A stretch of 64,000 nt of DNA from positions 124,001 through 188,000 of the forward strand of contig CBINHC010000005.1 of assembly GCA_966250385.1 (NCBI GenBank). Reading direction: 5' to 3'. The notes under the pieces are model-generated. The model was not told the origin of the DNA, searched no databases, and saw only the letters and a program-made list of their open reading frames with translations. Position numbers and translations under genes: made by a program. Of the stretch, positions 34,056-42,913 are shown piece after piece; the stretch's first letter is position 1, and each line of letters starts with the position of its first letter. Source of the stretch: DASWTL01 sp966250385. GTDB taxonomy: Bacteria > Bacteroidota > Bacteroidia > Sphingobacteriales > Sphingobacteriaceae.

Positions 34056-35375
34056 CTAGTGGACAAATGTCTCTTCCGGCTCGCAAACTTCGACGTCACC
34101 TGTCGGTGCAACAGAGACCAGTTCGACTCGCTTCAGTTCATTGACCAGGACCGGGTCGTATTTCGCCTGCACCTTTACGTAGTTGCGTGTAAATCCATGC
34201 ATGTATCCGTCTTTAAGATCGCCCTCGAACAGGACCTCCTCCAGTTTTCCGAGCTGACTTTCGTAAAACGCCCGCCGTTTCTTATCGGAAAGGATATGTA
34301 ACATCTTGCTGCGGTCCGCGCGGGTCGAACCGGGAACCGATCCGGGCATCTCGGCTGCCAGCGTATTTTCGCGCTCTGAATACGTGAACACGTGCAGATA
34401 GGAAATGTTGAGCCCGTTCAGGAACTGGTAGGTATCCAGAAAGTCCTCGCGGGTCTCACCGGGGAAGCCGACAATGACGTCCACACCGATGCAGCAATCC
34501 GGCATCAGCCTCTTGATCGTTTCCACGCGCTCAGCATAGAGCTCACGGCGATATCTCCGGCGCATCAGTCCGAGAATTTTATTGGAACCTGACTGCAGTG
34601 GAATGTGGAAATGCGGCACGAATCGTTTGGAAGAAGCCACAAATTCAATGATCTCGTTGGTCAGGAGGTTCGGCTCAATGGATGAGATACGGAACCGCTC
34701 AATACCCTCGACCTCGTCCAGGGCCTTCACCAGGTCAAAGAACCGGTCCTCCCGCTGCCCTTCCCGGATTCCGAAATCCCCGAGATTCACACCGGTCAAA
34801 ACGATCTCTCTGACACCTGACCCTGCGATCAGCCGGGCCTGCTCCACCACGTGCTCAATCGTATCACTGCGGCTGTTGCCCCGTGCCAGCGGGATGGTAC
34901 AGAACGTACATGAATAGTCACACCCGTCCTGAACCTTCAGGAATGTCCGGGTCCTGTCGCCGACGGAGAATGACGAAACAAATTCATTGGTTTGTGCGAT
35001 GGGCTGATTATAGACCCGGGCCTTGGGAGCTTTGGTCAGCTCACTGATATGTTCAATGATCTGGAACTTTTCGGCAGCACCCAGCACCATATCCACGCCC
35101 GGGATCTCAGCGATCTCGGCCGGCTTCAGCTGAGCATAGCACCCGACAATGGTCACGAACGCTTCAGGTGAATACTTCAGCGCTTCCTTCACGACCTTGC
35201 GGCATTTTTTATCCGCATGGTCGGTCACTGAACAGGTATTGATGACATATACATCCGCCTGGTCTGTAAAATCAACGACCTGGTATCCCGCCTGGCTGAA
35301 CTGCCGGCCGATCGTGGAGGTCTCTGAAAAATTCAGCTTGCAGCCCAGGGTATAAAACGCAACTTTCTTATTCAT
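34056..35375 (-). CDS. mtaB: tRNA (t6A37)-methylthiotransferase MtaB
   Basis: A radical-SAM enzyme that adds a methylthio group to t6A at position 37 of ANN-decoding tRNAs. About 439 residues with an N-terminal UPF0004 domain (FYTLGCKLNFSET, NTCSVTDHADKKCRK, VGCYAQ) that binds the second 4Fe-4S cluster, the radical-SAM motif DGCDYSCTFCTIPLARG, and a TRAM-like end. The LGCKLN motif places it with MtaB rather than MiaB. The start at 35375 follows a -7 box by 10 nt. Confidence 0.94.
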   Translation of the reverse strand: MNKKVAFYTLGCKLNFSETSTIGRQFSQAGYQVVDFTDQADVYVINTCSVTDHADKKCRKVVKEALKYSPEAFVTIVGCYAQLKPAEIAEIPGVDMVLGAAEKFQIIEHISELTKAPKARVYNQPIAQTNEFVSSFSVGDRTRTFLKVQDGCDYSCTFCTIPLARGNSRSDTIEHVVEQARLIAGSGVREIVLTGVNLGDFGIREGQREDRFFDLVKALDEVEGIERFRISSIEPNLLTNEIIEFVASSKRFVPHFHIPLQSGSNKILGLMRRRYRRELYAERVETIKRLMPDCCIGVDVIVGFPGETREDFLDTYQFLNGLNISYLHVFTYSERENTLAAEMPGSVPGSTRADRSKMLHILSDKKRRAFYESQLGKLEEVLFEGDLKDGYMHGFTRNYVKVQAKYDPVLVNELKRVELVSVAPTGDVEVCEPEETFVH

Positions 35376-35385
35376 AAGCAAGCCG

Positions 35386-35393
35386 CAAAAATA
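35386..35393 (-). promoter_or_regulatory. -7 box (TATTTTTG) of mtaB
   Basis: On the minus strand TATTTTTG ends 10 nt before the ATG at 35375, in the 29-bp gap behind the UbiX-like gene, so mtaB need not depend on read-through from it. Confidence 0.5.
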
Positions 35394-35404
35394 CGGATTT
35401 TTAG

Positions 35405-35968
35405 TTATTGTTTTTCGCCCCAGCGGTAAGACTTTACTTCGAAACCAGCCAGGTCGATCACCCGGTCGACCACTGTAGCAGCCACTTCCTCAACGGTTTG
35501 CGGTTTACTGTAGAAAGACGGGATCGCCGGACATATGATCGCACCGGCTTCAGTCACCGTTTTCATGTTATTGATATGGATCAGGCTCAAGGGAGTATCG
35601 CGCAGTACCAGGATCAGCTTTTGCCGTTCCTTGAGGATCACGTCTGCCGCCCGGGTGGTCAGATCGTTGGAAAGTCCGGCGGCGATCCGGCCCAGTGTAC
35701 CCATCGAACACGGGCAGATGATCAGCGTATCATACCGTGCAGAGCCGGAAGCGAAGGGCGCAAAGAAATCCTGTTCGTCATAGAATTTGAACGGATAGGA
35801 CGAGTATCCGGAGTTCCCGAGTTCGTGCTTCCAGACATTACGTGCATTGGGGGAAAGTACGAGGCCGACTTCTACCTTATCGATCTCCCTTAATTTATCC
35901 AGTAACAACTTAGCATATATTGAACCGCTCGCCCCTGTAACTGCAACGATAATTTTTCTTTTACTCAT
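35405..35968 (-). CDS. ubiX: UbiX-family flavin prenyltransferase
   Basis: The 187-residue protein starts KIIVAVTGASGSIYAKLLLDKL, and carries ICPCSMGTLGRIAAGLSNDL and LILVLRDTPLSLIHINNM, all UbiX/Pad1 signatures. It makes prenylated FMN for UbiD-type decarboxylases. No ubiD is nearby in the window; in this phylum the pathway would be menaquinone-related or aromatic acid decarboxylation. Confidence 0.92.
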   Translation of the reverse strand: MSKRKIIVAVTGASGSIYAKLLLDKLREIDKVEVGLVLSPNARNVWKHELGNSGYSSYPFKFYDEQDFFAPFASGSARYDTLIICPCSMGTLGRIAAGLSNDLTTRAADVILKERQKLILVLRDTPLSLIHINNMKTVTEAGAIICPAIPSFYSKPQTVEEVAATVVDRVIDLAGFEVKSYRWGEKQ

Positions 35969-36003
35969 GAGATTCTAACACGAAAACGATAATAATGTTA
36001 TGA

Positions 36004-36087
36004 TAAAAAAAGGGCCGAATAACTAGTATTCGACCCTACATCTACCTATGAAAAACATGCCCTTTGGGAAGGGCATTACAAATATTA
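36004..36087 (-). ncRNA. Candidate ~70-nt small RNA with its own promoter and terminator
   Basis: On the minus strand, TTTG is followed after 19 nt by TAATATTTG (36087-36079), close to the Bacteroidota promoter. About 3-6 nt later begins an 8-bp hairpin ATGCCCTT-CCCA-AAGGGCAT (36076-36057). A single-stranded linker follows, and then a terminator: an 11-bp stem AGGGTCGAATA / TATTCGGCCCT (36037-36011) followed by seven U residues. The terminator lies about 380 bp beyond the nearest upstream minus-strand stop, so it is unlikely to belong to that gene. No known RNA family is recognised. Confidence 0.45.
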
Positions 36088-36413
36088 TATAAATAAACGT
36101 ATCACGCAAATTTTTTAACAAAAAAGTTTTAAATATTCGTTTATATCATTAACTATTAATTAATACAACACGAGAAACAGGCGCTTAAATCGTGTTTCGG
36201 GACCCGCATTCCGATGATTGGCCCGGTAAAAAATTTAATACAATAGCACTTTTCCGGAAAAACCCACGCCCGCTCTTCATTCAAAAAAATTGATGTTGAG
36301 TTAACGAACGGGAGATCCTCTTAGATTTTTCGTCTGAGATAAAACGAAGATGATGACAATTTAAAGCACACGCAGTGCGCCCTGCGATGTGCCGTCCTAC
36401 TGAAAATCACCGA
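36088..36413. other. AT-rich intergenic stretch without recognised genes
   Basis: The 326 bp between the candidate small RNA and the propeller lipoprotein gene hold poly-A/T tracts near 36110-36180 and an inverted repeat GAAACA / TGTTTC (about 36173-36200). No open frame with coding character is seen on either strand. Confidence 0.4.
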
Positions 36414-37673
36414 TCAATGACCGATATCGGTTCCCAGACACGCGTACTCAATCCGCGGTCCGCCATCTGTTTCAGCTACCCAGGCGGCCAGCAATCCATA
36501 CTGTGTGCTGAGCAGGACAGGGTGACTGCGCGGAATCGCGCCGGAGATCCGGAAAAGGGTCTCCCCGACTTCTCCGCCAGCCACTGTGCTCACCACGATA
36601 CCGGTCCCCGCCTGATCGTGTCGCCCATGATGCCCCGTCCCGTCTTTCATCGGCCTTGCCTCTCCCGACTCTTCCCAAATGGCTGCAAGGCGCCCGTTTG
36701 CAGAGGTGACGACCTGCGGATGCCTGCCGGTCCTGGTCAGCAGGCTTCTCGACCGCCCACCGCCGGCAGAAATATCCGAAAAATAGAGGCCGGGCTGACC
36801 GCCTGCCGTAAACCAAATGGCAGCGGGCCCCTTGCGAGTCATGGCCATCGCTGGACCGGTATGCGGGCAGCCGTCCAGGACCCAGCCGTCCTGACTGATC
36901 AGCGATGGCGGACTGAAGCGCGTGCCGTTGTCCGGTGAGACGGCGTAAGCCATGTCCCGGACGCCTTTCCCCAGTTTTTCCGGCGGGTACATGATCTTCC
37001 GGTAAGCTACATGCAGGTTTCCCTTCCCGTCGGTCAGCAGAGCGGTGCGGCAGCATTCACAGGTACTCTTATCCACCAGCTTGTCTGCCCCGAATCCCTT
37101 GCCTGGCTCCGTCCGGCTGAAGTACAGCGCGGAACCCTTTTCCGATTTACCGAGCCGGCCATCAAGCCAAACGGCGCCCACTTCCCCGTTCCGGAGTTTT
37201 GACACGTCAAAAAAGCTGCGCCCGTAGCTATGGGCGGTATCGGAATGCAGGAATTCGGGATCGGTCCAGGTTCTACCCTGGTCGGAGGACATGCTGAAGT
37301 AGATGGCACCTGCATAGGGATTATTTTCATGCGGGAACTTCTTTCCAAAAACCGCCACAATGGAGCCGTCCGATTTGAAAGCAATCTTGTTCATGGATTC
37401 AGCCGCCGTCTGCGCTCCCCCTGATCCGGAAACTGTAATGGCAGGACCGAACGAATTGCTCGCGGGCTGATACTTGGCAAACTTCAGGGTAAAAGCAGAG
37501 TCCCGGGCATCCATCTCGGTCCAGCATAGGACGGCGTTACCGTGTTCGTCGGTGGTCAGATACGGGCTGACTGCCCTACCCTGGCTCTTCAGTAGTTTCG
37601 TCTCCGGAGCGGATCCGGTATGACAGCCCGCCGCCAGAAAAATCAGGACGGGTAATACATATCTTCTGTACAT
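36414..37673 (-). CDS. Beta-propeller (BNR/sialidase-like) lipoprotein with CxCC motif
   Basis: About 419 residues with a lipoprotein signal (MYRRYVLPVLIFLAAGC). BNR/Asp-box repeats such as MSSDQGRTWTDP and LYFSDIS suggest a sialidase-type propeller, but the sialidase catalytic set is not evident. Unusual cysteine motifs occur: KSTCECCRTALL and LDGCPHTGPAM, which could hold a metal or heme. It is the third gene of a TonB receptor operon, starting 13 bp after the receptor gene. I infer a surface or periplasmic substrate-binding role rather than glycan cleavage. Confidence 0.75.
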   Translation of the reverse strand: MYRRYVLPVLIFLAAGCHTGSAPETKLLKSQGRAVSPYLTTDEHGNAVLCWTEMDARDSAFTLKFAKYQPASNSFGPAITVSGSGGAQTAAESMNKIAFKSDGSIVAVFGKKFPHENNPYAGAIYFSMSSDQGRTWTDPEFLHSDTAHSYGRSFFDVSKLRNGEVGAVWLDGRLGKSEKGSALYFSRTEPGKGFGADKLVDKSTCECCRTALLTDGKGNLHVAYRKIMYPPEKLGKGVRDMAYAVSPDNGTRFSPPSLISQDGWVLDGCPHTGPAMAMTRKGPAAIWFTAGGQPGLYFSDISAGGGRSRSLLTRTGRHPQVVTSANGRLAAIWEESGEARPMKDGTGHHGRHDQAGTGIVVSTVAGGEVGETLFRISGAIPRSHPVLLSTQYGLLAAWVAETDGGPRIEYACLGTDIGH

Positions 37674-37686
37674 ATGGAGTATCATG

Positions 37687-39990
37687 TTATCGTGTGGTGA
37701 ATGTATAGGATATACCCAGGGCCAGGGTGCGGGGCGGAGCTGCAGTATAGGTCACCCCATACTGATTTCCGGTAACCGTCGACGCGTAGAGCTCATCCGT
37801 CAGGTTCAGGACATGGAGCCAGATACCGGCTCGGCTTCGAGCCTGATAAGCAAGCCGGAGATTCAGCAAATCGTATCCCCGGTAGGATCCGGTATGAGCG
37901 GGATTCACATAATAGCTCCCGATGTGCTGCCATTCCAGAGCGGCCCGTGCACCGGGTACAAAACCGGGCTTCCAGGTAACCTCCCCATTGGCGATCCACT
38001 TCGGGGCATTGGGCATCCGCTGATGATCGTAATGAACAGTGCCGTTCCCGGTGACCTCGCTGTAGGACCTGTAAAAATGCCCTCCATGGGTACCTCCAAG
38101 GCGAAAAGCCCATATCCCGGCCGGATTCCATACCAGGTTATATTCCATGCCGGAGTGCACGGTTTCACCGGCGTTCTGATTCTGGGTTGTGTTATCCGGC
38201 ATCAGTACGCTGATGATCTCATTCTTTCCGGTCAAACGATAGAGCGTCGCCTCTGCGCGAAGCTTTTCCGGAATGACCGGGTACCACCCGCCTATCTCAT
38301 AATTATAGAATCTCGCTTCCTTCAGGGGCGCCAGCTGGCGGGAACTGTACAGACTGCTCGTTTCGGGCGGCTGAAAACCGACGCTAAAGTTGCTGTAGAC
38401 GCCGGAGCCGTTTCGGAAGTTGTAGGTAAGGCCTGCCTTGGGCGCGAAAATATCATAGCGGTTCTTCTCATATTGCTTAAACCGGGTCCGCTCCGCAGGA
38501 AGTCCGTTGCGAAACGTGTACTGCAACTGATCATAGCGAACGCCGGCAACGATGGTCAAAGCCCTGACGGGATGCATCTCGTACTGCAGGTAGGCTGCAG
38601 AATTGAACAACTTCAGGCTGTAATGATCGGTCAGCGAATCGGTGTTTGCATATCCGGTATAGTAGTTCCTGGTCAGATCCTTGCTGATCCGCAGGTATTC
38701 GGCGTAGAAGGACCCCGGGCTGTTGTCGAGCGAAACGCCCGCGGTCAAACTGGAATTCAGGAATTCCAGATCAGTCTTGTGCTGGACCAGGAAGCCGGCG
38801 CTCCGGAACCTTTGGTTATTCTCCTGACCCGAAGAGCCGGTATACCGGCCCCGCGCGTCACGGCTATCCGTAATATAATAGGACGGCAGCTGCCCTGTCG
38901 AATTATCCCGGAAAAACACCGTCAGAAAAGTATGATTCCGGTTGTTCCAGATATGCTCCATCCGCGTACTGGCACGAAAGGCATTGACCCTTCTGTAGGC
39001 AAACCGCTGGTTGCTTCCGTAGCTCCGGCTGGTGAACCGCAGGCTGTCCAGGGTACCGGGTGTCTGCGTTTGCAGGTAGTTGTAGGACGCAGTGAGGGTA
39101 AACCGGGTCGCTGCGTTCAGGCTATACCGTGCCTTGAAGGAGCCGGCATACCGGTCAAAGTCAGTATAGTCCTGCCAGCTGTCCTTCTGTCCGGCTGCAT
39201 ATCCCGAAACGTCAAAGCCCCATTTACCCGATGTAAGGCCGCCCCGGCCGTCGGCGCGATAGAAGTGATGGAGATCCCCCTGCATCGACAGTTCGCCCGA
39301 AGGCTCAAGTGGCGGATCGAGGGTACTGAAATTGATTGCCCCGCCGATCGAATTACTGCCATAGAGTGAGGAAGCAGGCCCTTTGATGACCTCGATGTTC
39401 TTCACCGATTGCATATTGATCTCGTAAAGCGCGTTATGGTTAAATATTCCGGTCGGCCGGATGGGAAGACCGTCCTCCATATACAGGTACAGGGCATTAT
39501 AGGAAACCGGCTGGCGGATCGCCATGGTATGCTGTTCGTTACCTAAATTCACCATATACACCCCCGGAACCTTATTAACCACCTGATACAGCGCAGTCGG
39601 CCGGGTTTCCCGGAGCGTTCTGGCGTCCACCCTGGAGATCGCCAACGGGACCTGCTCACGGCGCTGCTCAGCCCGGCTGGCAGAAACGACCACCTCACCC
39701 AGAGCCGTTGTGACCGGCTGAAGCCGGATCACGGGTTTCCGGCCGGAGACGCGCAGACCGGCCGGCTGAAAGCCTGTATGGGTTATATAGAGTGAATCAG
39801 CCCCGGCTGGAAGGCGAAACGTGCCGTCCCGGTAGCTGCTGGTTTTAAGCCCGGAGGGCCGGAACTCAATAGTTGCGCCGTTGACCGGTTCGCCGGTCAG
39901 GCCATGCAGGACCACCCCTTCATCAGGGCCCTGGGCACCGGCCTGCAATATGGCAGAAAGCAGCAACCATATTGATAGAAAATATTTCAT
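37687..39990 (-). CDS. TonB-dependent outer-membrane receptor
   Basis: The 767-residue protein has a signal peptide, a carboxypeptidase-regulatory-like beta domain (VVLHGLTGEPVNGATIEFRP), a plug domain (LGEVVVSASRAEQRREQVPLAIS..., NIEVIKGPASSLYGSNSIGGAINF) and a 22-strand barrel ending in a typical C-terminal beta strand (LALGISYTF). No SusD gene follows, so this is a siderophore/metal/vitamin-type receptor rather than a polysaccharide SusC. Its partners are a cysteine-rich small membrane protein and a propeller lipoprotein. Confidence 0.93.
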   Translation of the reverse strand: MKYFLSIWLLLSAILQAGAQGPDEGVVLHGLTGEPVNGATIEFRPSGLKTSSYRDGTFRLPAGADSLYITHTGFQPAGLRVSGRKPVIRLQPVTTALGEVVVSASRAEQRREQVPLAISRVDARTLRETRPTALYQVVNKVPGVYMVNLGNEQHTMAIRQPVSYNALYLYMEDGLPIRPTGIFNHNALYEINMQSVKNIEVIKGPASSLYGSNSIGGAINFSTLDPPLEPSGELSMQGDLHHFYRADGRGGLTSGKWGFDVSGYAAGQKDSWQDYTDFDRYAGSFKARYSLNAATRFTLTASYNYLQTQTPGTLDSLRFTSRSYGSNQRFAYRRVNAFRASTRMEHIWNNRNHTFLTVFFRDNSTGQLPSYYITDSRDARGRYTGSSGQENNQRFRSAGFLVQHKTDLEFLNSSLTAGVSLDNSPGSFYAEYLRISKDLTRNYYTGYANTDSLTDHYSLKLFNSAAYLQYEMHPVRALTIVAGVRYDQLQYTFRNGLPAERTRFKQYEKNRYDIFAPKAGLTYNFRNGSGVYSNFSVGFQPPETSSLYSSRQLAPLKEARFYNYEIGGWYPVIPEKLRAEATLYRLTGKNEIISVLMPDNTTQNQNAGETVHSGMEYNLVWNPAGIWAFRLGGTHGGHFYRSYSEVTGNGTVHYDHQRMPNAPKWIANGEVTWKPGFVPGARAALEWQHIGSYYVNPAHTGSYRGYDLLNLRLAYQARSRAGIWLHVLNLTDELYASTVTGNQYGVTYTAAPPRTLALGISYTFTTR

Positions 39991-40085
39991 CAGAAAAAGT
40001 TTAAGATACAGGGTACCAGCGCTATCGGGAAGCTGCCGGCACCATCAAAAAGAACCCGACTGATCAATCAGTCAAATGACGCATC

Positions 40086-40451
40086 TTAGCAGGGTGGATG
40101 AAATAAGGACGGAGTTATTATCGAGCAGAGGTCTGCAATCGGTGAAGGAAGCGAAGTCCGGATCAGGAAGAAAGCAGGGCCCGGCTTCGCCTGGGATGCC
40201 ATCACCGCCAGATCATCAGCCTTTTTCAAACTGTTTCTGGCGTCTTTCTTTTCCTGTTCGGCCGCTTTTTTGAGTTGCTTTTTCAGGAAACACTTACCCA
40301 GGCATCCCATCTGAGGTTTCGCCCGGTTTTCACATAATTTCTCAGCAATGTACTTGCGGTTCAGCGCAAAAGAAGCAAGGGCAAATGACTTCGTGAAATG
40401 CGAGGCGAGCAGGGTCAGGATAAGTAAGATGGCAACGAGGCGGTGAACCAT
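40086..40451 (-). CDS. Small membrane protein with conserved Cys motif
   Basis: The 121-residue protein has an N-terminal hydrophobic segment (residues 3-25) and then RKYIAEKLCENRAKPQMGCLGKCFLKKQL, followed by a Lys-rich helix and a variable tail. The LC-N-x5-M-x-C-x-GKC pattern belongs to a small Bacteroidota family I recall near TonB receptors, but no function is established to my knowledge. The three cysteines could bind a metal. It is the first gene of the operon and has its own -7 box. No close homologue with assigned function is recognised. Confidence 0.7.
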   Translation of the reverse strand: MVHRLVAILLILTLLASHFTKSFALASFALNRKYIAEKLCENRAKPQMGCLGKCFLKKQLKKAAEQEKKDARNSLKKADDLAVMASQAKPGPAFFLIRTSLPSPIADLCSIITPSLFHPPC

Positions 40452-40458
40452 TTCGAAC

Positions 40459-40466
40459 CAAAATTA
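40459..40466 (-). promoter_or_regulatory. -7 box (TAATTTTG) of the TonB receptor operon
   Basis: Minus-strand TAATTTTG ends 7 nt before the ATG at 40451. No riboswitch-like structure or Fur-box-like palindrome is visible upstream. Confidence 0.5.
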
Positions 40467-40644
40467 TAAATACGCCGACTTTCAATTGTTACCCGATTGT
40501 AAAATCAGGCGCTTGTTCTTATCACTACGGGCCGAAGCCGATGATGGTTGGCGGCGACGCGTTTTTATTGGCAAAAAGCGACCCACAGCCCTTCACAACC
40601 TGCGAAATTTTTTAACCGCTTTGTAAATACGGCATCTTTCTTGT

Positions 40645-40824
40645 ATGGACCTTTTTATGGAAACAGACGGAAGATTCTCCTACACTCTGGACGGTTTTTT
40701 TGAAGCCAAAGAATATCTGCGGAAGAACAACTGGCTCGACAAAGTTGAGCGCCGGCACTTCAAGGGCATCCAACTGATCGAAACCGCCAACCGGCTTTAC
40801 AAAATGATTCTTGACAGCCACTAA
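40645..40824 (+). CDS. 59-residue hypothetical protein
   Basis: The short frame encodes MDLFMETDGRFSYTLDGFFEA at its start and ends KGIQLIETANRLYKMILDSH; in between it is helical and charged (KEYLRKNNWLDKVERRHF). Codon use is like that of the flanking genes, with a plausible amphipathic helical fold and no stop for its whole length. A Met at codon 5 (40657) is an alternative start. It lies alone between divergent and downstream genes. No family is recognised. Confidence 0.55.
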   Translation: MDLFMETDGRFSYTLDGFFEAKEYLRKNNWLDKVERRHFKGIQLIETANRLYKMILDSH

Positions 40825-40986
40825 ACAGCTTGTACCGTTCCATTACCTGGGGCGTTTTTATCTCCGTCCTGCCGAATTGCCCGCCTGATGAAACATTTTC
40901 CAGTCTGACTTATTACTGATGAATAACGTGCTGCCAGCGCCACGATACGGCCCACTTTCTATTAGTTATTTTATTAATTTCAAGTC

Positions 40987-42888
40987 ATGAAAATTGAGCC
41001 GACCGGAATCAGCCAGGAGGAAATCGTAGGGATTTACAGTCAGATCGTAGACCTGTCTCCCATTCCGATCTATGTTTGTGAAGGGCCGGAAATGAAAGTG
41101 ATTATCGCCAACCAGGCAACCCTTAAAGCGTGGGGTAAGGACCGGTCCGTCATCGGCAAACCGTTCCGGGAAGCCCTCCCCGAAATGGAAGCCCAACCCT
41201 TTTTCCGCCTGCTCAGCCGGGTCTATGAAACCGGACAGACCTACCAGACGGACAATGACCGTGCAGATTTCCTGATGGACGGAAAAATGGAAACCTTCTA
41301 CTTTAAGTTCAGCTACCAGCCCCTGAAGGATCGGAACAGCAAGATATGGGGCGTCATGTGCATAGCCACCGATGTCACCGAGCTGGTGATGGCCAATAAA
41401 AGAGCAGAAGAAAGCGAGCGCAGATTCAAAGACCTGATTCTGAAGGCCCCTATAGGTATGTGTGTCCTGATCGGGCCTAACCACATCGCAAAGGTTGCCA
41501 ATGAAAAAGTGCTCGAGATCTGGGGTGTCAGCGAAGCGGATGTGCTGAACAAGCCGATCTTTGAGGGTATCCCGGAAGCCCGGGGCCAGGGCCTGGAACA
41601 GCTGCTTGCAGAGGTGTACCGAACCGGTAAAACCATCATAGGAGAAGAAGTTCCCGTTGAACTTCGGTCGAAGGATGGCATGGAGCTGAAGATTCTGAAC
41701 TTCATCTACCAGCCCTACTACGAACTTGACGGCCGGTTAACCGGTGTGATGGCTTCCGCAATCGAGGTCACGGAGCTGGTGAACGCCCGGAAAAGAGTTG
41801 AAGAGGCCAACAGAACATTATCCAGAACGCAGCGCCGCCTGGAGGTCGCACTACAGGCGGGCCGGCTGGGTGCATATGAACGGAACACGCTCACCGGCGA
41901 ACTTGTGAGTTCTCCGCAGTTCAGAAGCAATTTCGGATATGAACAGAATGCAACCATCAGTCTTTCCGACATCACCAATGCCATAATTCCCCCTTATGGT
42001 CAGGCGGTTGAAAAAGTACAAAGGGATGCCACCGCAGAAGACGACTCCAATTACAATGTGGAATTTCCCGTCCGATGGCCGGACGGGTCTGTTCACTGGA
42101 TCCGGGCCTCCGGGCGATCCATAAAAAATGAACATGGCGATATGATCATGTCCGGGGTAACGCAGGATATTACCGAAGAGAAAAACCTCCAGCAGCAAAA
42201 GGACGACTTTATCAGTATTGCAAGCCATGAACTGAAGACACCTATAACAAGCCTCAAGGCCTCGCTCCAGATTTTGAACCGGATCAAGGAACAACCGGCC
42301 TCGCCGATGCTACCCCGGCTTATCGAACAGGCCAATACCAGTCTGACCAAAGTAAGTTACCTGATCGACGATCTCCTGAATGCCACCAGGATGAAGGAAG
42401 GTCAGCTGAGCCTGAGCCGCACACGCTTTAAACTGGCGACTGTTGCGGAGGAATGCTGCCAGCATATCCGCACGACCGGCAACTTCGAAATAATAGTAAC
42501 CGGTGACCGTGAGCTCGAGGTTTACGCTGATAAACACCGCCTCGATCAGGTGATCGTAAACTTTGTAAACAATGCCGTGAAATACGCCCCGGCCTCCAAG
42601 ACAATCGATATCCGTATCGAGCAGGCTGATCATCACGCCAAAGTATCCGTCACGGACCGCGGTCCGGGGATACCCAAGGATAAACTTGCCCACCTGTTTG
42701 ACCGGTTCTTCAGGGTTGATGAGCATGGAAAAACGTATTCCGGTCTGGGCCTGGGCCTGTACATTGCCGCCGAGATTATCCATCGCCATAACGGCAAGAT
42801 TGGTGTGGAAAGCGAATTAGGCCAGGGCAGTACGTTCTGGTTTACTTTGCCTCTCGACAATAAAGGTACGGATAACCTGACAGCATAG
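40987..42888 (+). CDS. PAS-domain sensor histidine kinase
   Basis: The 633-residue protein carries three PAS domains (about residues 20-130, 145-260 and 285-395), HisKA with the phospho-acceptor in SIASHELKTPITSLKASLQIL, and HATPase_c with VNNAVKYAPAS (N-box), DRGPGIP (G1) and YSGLGLGLYIAAEI (G2). No membrane helix is seen, so it is a soluble sensor. No response regulator gene is adjacent, making it an orphan kinase. It is followed 25 bp later by an SDR gene on the same strand. Confidence 0.93.
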   Translation: MKIEPTGISQEEIVGIYSQIVDLSPIPIYVCEGPEMKVIIANQATLKAWGKDRSVIGKPFREALPEMEAQPFFRLLSRVYETGQTYQTDNDRADFLMDGKMETFYFKFSYQPLKDRNSKIWGVMCIATDVTELVMANKRAEESERRFKDLILKAPIGMCVLIGPNHIAKVANEKVLEIWGVSEADVLNKPIFEGIPEARGQGLEQLLAEVYRTGKTIIGEEVPVELRSKDGMELKILNFIYQPYYELDGRLTGVMASAIEVTELVNARKRVEEANRTLSRTQRRLEVALQAGRLGAYERNTLTGELVSSPQFRSNFGYEQNATISLSDITNAIIPPYGQAVEKVQRDATAEDDSNYNVEFPVRWPDGSVHWIRASGRSIKNEHGDMIMSGVTQDITEEKNLQQQKDDFISIASHELKTPITSLKASLQILNRIKEQPASPMLPRLIEQANTSLTKVSYLIDDLLNATRMKEGQLSLSRTRFKLATVAEECCQHIRTTGNFEIIVTGDRELEVYADKHRLDQVIVNFVNNAVKYAPASKTIDIRIEQADHHAKVSVTDRGPGIPKDKLAHLFDRFFRVDEHGKTYSGLGLGLYIAAEIIHRHNGKIGVESELGQGSTFWFTLPLDNKGTDNLTA

Positions 42889-42913
42889 AACAGAAATAAC
42901 ATAAACCAGCGGG

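Noticed and set aside
36048..36092. 14-codon peptide frame on the plus strand (MKNMPFGKGITNII) as a leader peptide
   Set aside because: No gene follows on the plus strand within reach, and the T run of the nearby hairpin is on the minus strand, which fits a minus-strand small RNA better.
37684..39369. 561-codon open frame on the plus strand
   Set aside because: It lies antisense to the TonB receptor gene, whose signal peptide, plug and barrel motifs are clear. GC-rich codons leave few stops in the opposite frame; the product has no recognisable domain.
40612..40821. 69-codon open frame on the minus strand
   Set aside because: The opposite-strand 59-residue frame has better protein-like composition and codon use, and both cannot be favoured together.
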